From positions 1-64,000 of the forward strand of contig NZ_JASAOF010000011.1 in NCBI RefSeq assembly GCF_029952525.1: a DNA stretch of 64,000 nucleotides. The letters are read 5' to 3'. Source of the DNA: Saccharopolyspora ipomoeae. Lineage in GTDB: Bacteria; Actinomycetota; Actinomycetes; Mycobacteriales; Pseudonocardiaceae. A program made the translations under genes and the position numbers. The notes below the pieces were generated by a model that searched no databases, was not told the DNA's origin, and saw nothing but the letters and a program-made list of their open reading frames with translations. Below are positions 58,976 to 64,000 of the stretch, piece by piece (positions within the stretch are counted from its first letter, which is position 1; each line of letters begins with the position of its first letter).

Positions 58976-58990
58976 CGGCCGCACGGGAAG

Positions 58991-59035
58991 AGATCAACGG
59001 GCCGTCCTTCGACGCGAGGAACGGCCCGTTGATCT
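58991..59035. terminator. Strong bidirectional terminator
   Basis: A 15-bp perfect stem: AGATCAACGGGCCGT (58991-59005) pairs with ACGGCCCGTTGATCT (59021-59035), with three more pairs after a bulge. It sits between the converging CoA-ligase and SDR genes and serves both strands. Confidence 0.75.
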
Positions 59036-59042
59036 GTCAGGG

Positions 59043-59792
59043 CTACCTGGCGCTCCAGCCGCCGTCGACGTAGAGCTCCGAACCGGTGGTGTATCCAGCG
59101 TCGTCGCTGGCCAGGTGGGCGACCGCGGCGGCGACCTCCTCGGGGCGCCCCAACCTGCCCATCGGCGTGTTGGCGAGCATGGCCCGGTGCCGTTCGCTGC
59201 CGTCGAAGCGCTCGTGCAGCTGGTCGGTGCCGATGAATCCGGGCACCACCGCGTTGACGCGGACCCCGCGCTGGGCCCAGTGCAAGGCGGCGTTCGCGGT
59301 CATCGAGCGCACGGCTCCCTTCGCGGCGGCGTAGCCGAAGCTGTTGGCCAGCCCGCCTCCGGTGCCGAGGATCGACGCGATGTTGACGATCGAGCCTCCG
59401 CCGCTGCGCTCGATCAGCGGTCCGCAGTGCTTCATGCCGAGCCAGGTGCCCCGCTGATCGATGTCGATCACGCGTTCCCAGTGCTGCGCCGTCTCGTTCT
59501 CGACGGTGGCCAGGCTGCCGATGCCGGCGTTGTTGACCAGCACGTCAAGGCCTCCGTGCTCGTCCTCCACCGCCGTCGTCACCTCGATCCACCGCTGCTC
59601 ATCGGCGACGTCGAGCGCGTGGAGCGCCCCTTCGGCGCCGAGGTCGGCGGCCAGCCGTTCGCAAGCGTCGGCGTCGACGTCCGTGATGACCACCCGAGCG
59701 CCTTCCTCGATGAGCCTGCGCACGATGGGGACACCGAGCCCACCGGTGGCCCCGGTGACGAGTGCTGTGCTGCGGTCGAGTCGTCTGGTCAC
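59043..59792 (-). CDS. SDR family oxidoreductase
   Basis: A 249-residue classical SDR with TGATGGLG near residue 13, an acidic residue after strand 2 (ITDVDAD, NAD-type), NNAG near 86, Ser in NIASILGTGG, Tyr/Lys in YAAAK and VDGGW at the C-terminus. GTG start with AGGAGG upstream. Divergent from the thiolase gene, with two TetR-type palindromes between them, one just 17 bases before this start. Likely a hydroxyacyl-CoA or alcohol dehydrogenase of the island. Confidence 0.84.
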   Translation of the reverse strand: MTRRLDRSTALVTGATGGLGVPIVRRLIEEGARVVITDVDADACERLAADLGAEGALHALDVADEQRWIEVTTAVEDEHGGLDVLVNNAGIGSLATVENETAQHWERVIDIDQRGTWLGMKHCGPLIERSGGGSIVNIASILGTGGGLANSFGYAAAKGAVRSMTANAALHWAQRGVRVNAVVPGFIGTDQLHERFDGSERHRAMLANTPMGRLGRPEEVAAAVAHLASDDAGYTTGSELYVDGGWSAR

Positions 59793-59809
59793 ATGACCTC
59801 CTCAGGAAC

Positions 59810-59827
59810 TGAACTGGAGTCAGTTTA
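59810..59827 (+). promoter_or_regulatory. TetR-type 18-bp operator, site 5
   Basis: TGAACTGGAGTCAGTTTA, 17 bases upstream of the SDR start on the - strand. Its centre is 56 bases from that of site 6. Confidence 0.65.
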
Positions 59828-59865
59828 GACGGCCGGGCCGGCTGTTCCCAGCTGTCGACGTCTAT

Positions 59866-59883
59866 ACAACTGAATTCAGTTCT
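59866..59883 (+). promoter_or_regulatory. TetR-type 18-bp operator, site 6
   Basis: ACAACTGAATTCAGTTCT with a perfect 14-bp core AACTGAATTCAGTT. It lies 122 bases before the thiolase ATG in the divergent promoter. Confidence 0.65.
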
Positions 59884-60005
59884 GTTAACCTCGGTTTGCT
59901 TGAGCGGCCGTGGAGTTCGCAAGCCCGGTGCGCCGGAAGTCCCCAAGCGGCCCCATCCGGTTCGGCCGTCTCGCGTTCTTCAACTTCGTCGTACCTGGAG
60001 AAACC

Positions 60006-61154
60006 ATGCCCGAGGCATACATCGTCGAGGCCCTTCGCACGCCGGTCGGTCGTCGTGGTGGCGGGCTCAGCTCCCTCCACCCGAATGATCTCGGCGCGCG
60101 CGTTCTGGCCGCGTTGATGGCCAAGACCGGCGTCGATCCGGCCGCGGTCGATGACGTGATCTTCGGGTGCGTCGACCAGATGGGAGCGCAGGCCGGGAAC
60201 GTAGCCCGGAACGCGTGGCTGGGCGCCGGAATGCCGGAAGCAGTGCCCGCGACCACGATCGACCGTCAGTGCGGGTCTTCTCAGCAGGCGGTCCACTTCG
60301 CGGCGCAGGCCGTGATGTCCGGTACCCAGGACCTCGTGATAGCCGGTGGCGTCGAGGTGATGTCGTTAGTGCCGCTCGCGAGCCCGGCCGTCGTCGGCCG
60401 GCGCGAGGGGATGGGGTTCCCCTACGGCGGCGACGGTTGGGCGAACCGGTACGGGGACCAGGAGATCTCCCAGTTCCGCGGCGCGGAGCTCATCGCCGAG
60501 AAGTGGAACATCTCGCGCGAGGACATGGAGTGGCTGGCCTTCGACAGCCATCAGCGTGCCACCGCGGCCACATCCGATGGTCTGTTCGCCGACGAAGTCG
60601 TGCCGGTCGGTGATGCCACCGCGGACGAGGGGCCGCGGCCGGACAGCTCGCTGGAGAAGATGGCTGCGCTGAGGCCCCTCCGCGAGGGCGGTCGACTCAC
60701 GGCTGCCGTGTCGAGCCAGATCTCCGATGGGGCGTCCGCTCTGCTGATCGCATCGGAGAAAGCGGTCCGGGTTCACGGGCTCACACCGCTGGCGCGGATT
60801 CACACCATGGCGGTCGTGGGGTCCGACCCGGTGTTCATGCTCACGGGTCCGATCCCCGCGACGGAGGCGATCCTGGCCAAGGCCGGCCTCAGCATCGACG
60901 AGATCGACCTGTTCGAGGTCAACGAGGCGTTCGCCTCGGTTGTCCTGGCCTGGCTGAAGGAGTCCGGAGCCGCTTGGGAGAAGACGAACGTGCTCGGCGG
61001 TGCCATCGCGCTGGGGCACCCGCTCGGCGCGACCGGGGCCAGGCTCATGACCACCCTGGTCCACCACTTGGGCCGGACCGGAGGCCGGTACGGCCTGCAG
61101 ACCATGTGCGAGGGCGGCGGAATGGCGAACGCGATAGTGATCGAACGCATCTGA
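60006..61154 (+). CDS. Acetyl-CoA acetyltransferase (thiolase)
   Basis: A 382-residue thiolase with a full active site: nucleophile C89 in DRQCGSSQQA, His in VNEAFASV and GGAIALGHPLGATGAR, and the second Cys in MCEGGGMANA. It resembles FadA5/FadA6-type actinobacterial thiolases, which release acetyl- or propionyl-CoA from 3-ketoacyl-CoA. ATG 60006 has GGAGA upstream. It opens a + strand unit with a crotonase, downstream of two TetR-type palindromes. It should catalyse the last step of a beta-oxidation round in the island. Confidence 0.9.
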   Translation: MPEAYIVEALRTPVGRRGGGLSSLHPNDLGARVLAALMAKTGVDPAAVDDVIFGCVDQMGAQAGNVARNAWLGAGMPEAVPATTIDRQCGSSQQAVHFAAQAVMSGTQDLVIAGGVEVMSLVPLASPAVVGRREGMGFPYGGDGWANRYGDQEISQFRGAELIAEKWNISREDMEWLAFDSHQRATAATSDGLFADEVVPVGDATADEGPRPDSSLEKMAALRPLREGGRLTAAVSSQISDGASALLIASEKAVRVHGLTPLARIHTMAVVGSDPVFMLTGPIPATEAILAKAGLSIDEIDLFEVNEAFASVVLAWLKESGAAWEKTNVLGGAIALGHPLGATGARLMTTLVHHLGRTGGRYGLQTMCEGGGMANAIVIERI

Positions 61155-61175
61155 CGGCACAGGAGCGGGTCTGAG

Positions 61176-62033
61176 ATGACCGAGGAGCTGTTCGTCGATC
61201 GTCAACGGGGAGCTGGGTTCATGAGGGGGAGCAGTTCGGAGGGGGCACCTGTCACCGTCGAGGTGCGGGATTCGATCGCCCACGTGGTGATGCGACGCGG
61301 CGAGCGGGGCAACCCCATTGATCTCGTGATGGCATGCGCGCTCCTGGACGCCGCGCGAGTCTGCCGCCGCGCAAACCCCCGGGTCGTGCTGCTGCGGGGT
61401 GAGGGGCACTCGTTCTGCGTCGGAGGGGACCTTCGCGACTTCTCGTCGGTGGATGTCGAGAACCGGCGCGACCACCTGATCTCCGTCACGGACGCCCTGC
61501 ACGACGCGCTGCGCATCTTCGCGTCGATGGAAGCACCGCTCATCACCGCAGTGCACGGCTCGGTGGCCGGAGCCGGGGTCGGCCTTGCCGCTGCTGCGGA
61601 TCTGACGATCGCCTCCGCTGATGCGGTGTTCCGACTCGCCTACACCCGAATCGGCTATTCGCCGGACGCCGGTGTGACCTGGTGGCTGCCGCGACTGGTA
61701 GGCCCGAAACGTGCCACGGAACTGCTGCTGACGAACCCGCGGATCACTGCGGACGAGGCGGCTGCCATGGGTCTGATCACCCGAGTCACCGATGGCGAGA
61801 CTCTGATCGACGAGGCTGAGCAGCTCGCCGATCAATTGAGTCATGGCGCGACGGGCGCATTCGGTGCCACGAAACACCTCGTTGCCCAAGGGCTCTGCAG
61901 TGGACTCGACGCCCAACTGGACCGCGAGTCCCGGTCGCTGGCTGCAGCGGCGGCATCACCCGAGGGAATCGAGGGCGTGGCCGCTTTTCTCGCGAAACGC
62001 TCACCGCGCTTTCCGCATCCGACCGAGGGCTGA
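61176..62033 (+). CDS. Enoyl-CoA isomerase-type crotonase
   Basis: A 285-residue crotonase-superfamily protein with an extra N-terminal segment of about 25 residues. The oxyanion blocks are HSFCVGGDLRDFSS near 77 and VAGAGVGLAAAADL near 130. Both hydratase Glu positions are non-acidic; instead an Asp is found in YSPDAGVTWWLPRLVG, the pattern of PaaG and dienoyl-CoA isomerases. Double-bond isomerisation is therefore more likely than hydration. It is 21 bases behind the thiolase in the same unit. Confidence 0.82.
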   Translation: MTEELFVDRQRGAGFMRGSSSEGAPVTVEVRDSIAHVVMRRGERGNPIDLVMACALLDAARVCRRANPRVVLLRGEGHSFCVGGDLRDFSSVDVENRRDHLISVTDALHDALRIFASMEAPLITAVHGSVAGAGVGLAAAADLTIASADAVFRLAYTRIGYSPDAGVTWWLPRLVGPKRATELLLTNPRITADEAAAMGLITRVTDGETLIDEAEQLADQLSHGATGAFGATKHLVAQGLCSGLDAQLDRESRSLAAAAASPEGIEGVAAFLAKRSPRFPHPTEG

Positions 62034-62105
62034 GCCGTAGCCCGGCCCCGCTCTCTCCGAGCGGTTACCGCGCCGGTGCGAAAAAGAGCCTCCGCTCACG
62101 CCAAA

Positions 62106-62123
62106 TGAACTGAACCAGGCCCT
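62106..62123 (+). promoter_or_regulatory. TetR-type half-site upstream of MBL gene
   Basis: TGAACTGA occurs here with no recognisable right half (CAGGCCCT). It is 20 bases before the MBL gene start. It may be a degenerate operator or chance. Confidence 0.25.
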
Positions 62124-62142
62124 ATCGAGCGAAGGGACGCGT

Positions 62143-63198
62143 GTGAAGACGAATCTGGACAGGGGACCGTGGGCCAGCAGCGGAGTCGAGACGATCCGAC
62201 CGGACGTGCACCGGATACCGCTGCCGCTGCCCAATGACGGCCTCCGGGCCGTCAACGTCTACGTGCTGGAAGACGGCGACGACCTCATCCTGATCGATGG
62301 CGGCTGGGCGATCTCGGAATCACTCCGCGCACTGGAAGTCGGACTGGCCGCGCTCGGCCACGATCTCGGCGAGGTGAGCCACATCCTGGTCACGCACGTG
62401 CACCGGGACCACTACACCCAGGCCGTCGAGCTGCGCAGGCTGGTCGGGTCCCGGGTCTACCTGGGCGCTGGTGAGCGCCCGGGACTGGACATGCTGGACG
62501 AGGTTCGCACGGACGTTCCGGTCACCTCTCTGGACACCTTGCGGCGGGCAGGCGCCGACCAACTCGCTGAGCGCCTCCTGCGCGAGATGGACTGGAGCGG
62601 TTTCGAAGCGAGCGTCTGGGAGAAGCCGGATCACTGGTTGAGGCCCGGGGTGGTCCAATTCGAGCGGCACGCGCTGCGCGTGGTCCCGACGCCCGGTCAT
62701 ACCAGAGGGCATGTGGTGTACCTCGATGAGGAGCGGGGACTGCTGTTCTCCGGTGACCACGTGCTTCCGCACATCACCCCGTCGATCGGCTTCGAGTTGA
62801 CCACATCCGGTCGGCCGCTCGCGGACTACCTGGACTCGCTGCACCTCATCACGACGTTCGCGGACGCGGAGCTGCTGCCGGCGCACGGACCAGCTGGAGG
62901 CAGTGCGCACGCGAGAGCCACCGAACTCCTCGAACATCACGAAACGCGGCTGGAGGACACCCTCAACGTGCTCGGACGCCGCGCAAGCGATGCGTTCACC
63001 GCGGCACGGGACCTGATGTGGACCAGGCACGAGGTTCCTTTCGCAGAGCTCAACGCCTTCAACCAGATGCTCGCGGTGAACGAGACAGCCGCGCACCTTG
63101 ACGTGCTGGCCGAACGTGGACAACTCGCGGTCGAGATCGTGGCGGGGGTGAAGCGGTACGCGCGCACGGACGGCATCGGCGTTCGTGACGTGCGGTGA
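62143..63198 (+). CDS. Metallo-beta-lactamase-fold hydrolase
   Basis: A 351-residue MBL-fold hydrolase. The zinc motif H-x-H-x-D-H is in LVTHVHRDHYTQA near residue 80, the third His in TPGHTRGHVVY near 186 and the bridging Asp in LLFSGDHVLPHI near 203; HGPAG near 247 holds the last His. An extra C-terminal domain of about 80 residues (winged-helix-like, as in LACTB2-type proteins) follows. Likely hydrolyses a thioester, lactone or similar bond in the island's pathway; GTG start with GAAGGGA. Confidence 0.84.
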   Translation: MKTNLDRGPWASSGVETIRPDVHRIPLPLPNDGLRAVNVYVLEDGDDLILIDGGWAISESLRALEVGLAALGHDLGEVSHILVTHVHRDHYTQAVELRRLVGSRVYLGAGERPGLDMLDEVRTDVPVTSLDTLRRAGADQLAERLLREMDWSGFEASVWEKPDHWLRPGVVQFERHALRVVPTPGHTRGHVVYLDEERGLLFSGDHVLPHITPSIGFELTTSGRPLADYLDSLHLITTFADAELLPAHGPAGGSAHARATELLEHHETRLEDTLNVLGRRASDAFTAARDLMWTRHEVPFAELNAFNQMLAVNETAAHLDVLAERGQLAVEIVAGVKRYARTDGIGVRDVR

Positions 63199-63276
63199 AG
63201 GAATCCCGGCTTCGAACCGTTCTCGAAACGACTTCGACTCAACGTTCCACAGCATCGACATGAAGGAGAGCGGTCT

Positions 63277-64000
63277 ATGACTGCACAGCGGGTTCTGGTG
63301 ACCGGTGCGGGTAGCGGCATCGGACGAGCAACGGCGGAGTGCTTCGCCCGTGACGGCGCCTCCGTCGTGGTCTGCGACGTGCGAGGCGATGCCGCAGCGG
63401 AAGTCGCCGATGCGCTCGGCGATGCATGTGTCGCTGTGCAGTGCGACGTGAGCGACGAAGACAGCGTCGCTCACGCGATGATGGTCGGCGGACAGCGGTT
63501 CGGTGGGCTGGACTCGGTCGTCGGCGCGGCCGGCATCGTGATGGGCGGTCCCGCGCACGAGATGTCTTCGGAAGAGTGGCACGACCTCGTTCGAGTCAAC
63601 CTCACGGGGATGTTCTTCACGGTCAAGCACGCCTTGCGGCACCTGCTCGCGGCCGGTGGCGGCTCCCTGGTGACCGTCGGGTCAGTCGGATCGCTCGTCG
63701 CTGCGGGACGCAGCGCCGCCTACGACGCGACGAAGGGCGGCGTCGTACAGCTCACGCGTGGAATCGCGGCGGAGTACGCCGAACACGGGATCCGAGCCAA
63801 CTGCGTGTGCCCCGGTCATGTCTCGACGAACCTGGCGGCCAACAGCGAGGGCGTCTACGGCGCGTCCGTGACACCGGCCGGCCCCCAGCGGAGAACGATT
63901 CCGCCCGTGCCTCGCGCAGGTTCACCGGAGGAGATCGCGAAGGTCATCGCGTTCCTGTGCTCCCCGAGTGCATCGTTCATGACCGGCACCGCCGTCCCCG
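63277..64000 (+). CDS. SDR family oxidoreductase, cut by window end
   Basis: The first 241 residues of an SDR that runs off the right edge. TGAGSGIG near residue 9, VCDVR after strand 2 (NAD-type), GAAG in place of NNAG, Ser in TVGSVGSLVA, Tyr/Lys in YDATK and the start of the C-terminal SFMTGTAVPV are present, so only about 10-15 residues are missing. AAGGAGAG lies 9 bases before ATG 63277. It follows the MBL gene by 78 bases on the same strand. Confidence 0.83.
   Translation, partial: MTAQRVLVTGAGSGIGRATAECFARDGASVVVCDVRGDAAAEVADALGDACVAVQCDVSDEDSVAHAMMVGGQRFGGLDSVVGAAGIVMGGPAHEMSSEEWHDLVRVNLTGMFFTVKHALRHLLAAGGGSLVTVGSVGSLVAAGRSAAYDATKGGVVQLTRGIAAEYAEHGIRANCVCPGHVSTNLAANSEGVYGASVTPAGPQRRTIPPVPRAGSPEEIAKVIAFLCSPSASFMTGTAVP

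Noticed and set aside
62106-62123. Full TetR-type operator before the MBL gene
   Set aside because: Only the left half-site is present; kept as a low-confidence half-site and not counted among the six.
1-64000. tRNA, rRNA, CRISPR arrays, insertion sequences, prophage or integrase genes
   Set aside because: None seen on either strand; no transposase or integrase frame and no spaced repeat array.

Overview
The window is high-GC DNA with compact operons, many 4-base ATGA/GTGA start-stop overlaps, frequent GTG starts, F420/FMN luciferase-like enzymes and Mycobacterium-like dormancy proteins. This points to an actinomycete, probably of the Pseudonocardiales (Saccharopolyspora/Amycolatopsis type); the genus is inferred, not shown. 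I see no rRNA or tRNA gene, CRISPR array, transposase or phage gene. Almost everything is accessory catabolism, arranged as consecutive blocks that each have their own regulator.

Block 1 (284-5187, + strand) resembles the mycobacterial dormancy (DosR) gene set: an Rv1733c-like membrane protein, an Acg-like nitroreductase, a SHOCT membrane peptide, a flavodoxin, a two-domain universal stress protein and a short CBS-MgtE magnesium channel.

Block 2 (5251-16279) is a FadR-type GntR regulator with a complete oxidative, Entner-Doudoroff-like sugar module. The - strand operon encodes a GH31 glycosidase, an IlvD/Edd dehydratase, an SDR dehydrogenase, a KDPG-type aldolase and an SMP-30 lactonase. Divergent + genes encode an MFS importer, an aldehyde dehydrogenase and a TauE/SafE (TSUP) exporter that overlaps the aldehyde dehydrogenase by 4 bases. 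Gene for gene this matches the sulfoquinovose (sulfo-ED) pathway, although the GH31 active site looks more like YicI than YihQ. One palindrome lies upstream of the regulator and again in the divergent promoter.

Block 3 (16345-29342, + strand) is a PucR-controlled set: an ACAD11-like dehydrogenase with its APH-type kinase, two luciferase-like monooxygenases, an acyl-CoA synthetase, an alpha/beta hydrolase, SDRs, an NTF2-like protein, a flavin reductase and its own RibBA. Four matching sites of the form TTGKG-N6-nnCAA lie 85-110 bases upstream of four transcription units.

Block 4 (29421-35094) is an IclR regulator divergent from a thioesterase / acyl-CoA dehydrogenase / ADP-forming CoA ligase / CaiD operon that looks like gamma-butyrobetaine or carnitine-type catabolism. 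A few singletons follow (35128-36781).

Block 5 (37269-64000) is a large catabolic island: a divergent DUF1254 pair, two MHS-family transporters, two MDR-type dehydrogenases, three crotonase/thiolase-type enzymes, a kinase, three acyl-CoA dehydrogenases, several SDRs, a DUF35-thiolase pair, a flavoprotein, NTF2-like and EthD proteins, a CoA ligase and an MBL hydrolase. A TetR regulator sits in the middle. An 18-bp palindrome (TGAACTGA-NN-TCAGTTCA) recurs at six promoters, with a further half-site. The substrate is unknown. The window ends inside an SDR gene.
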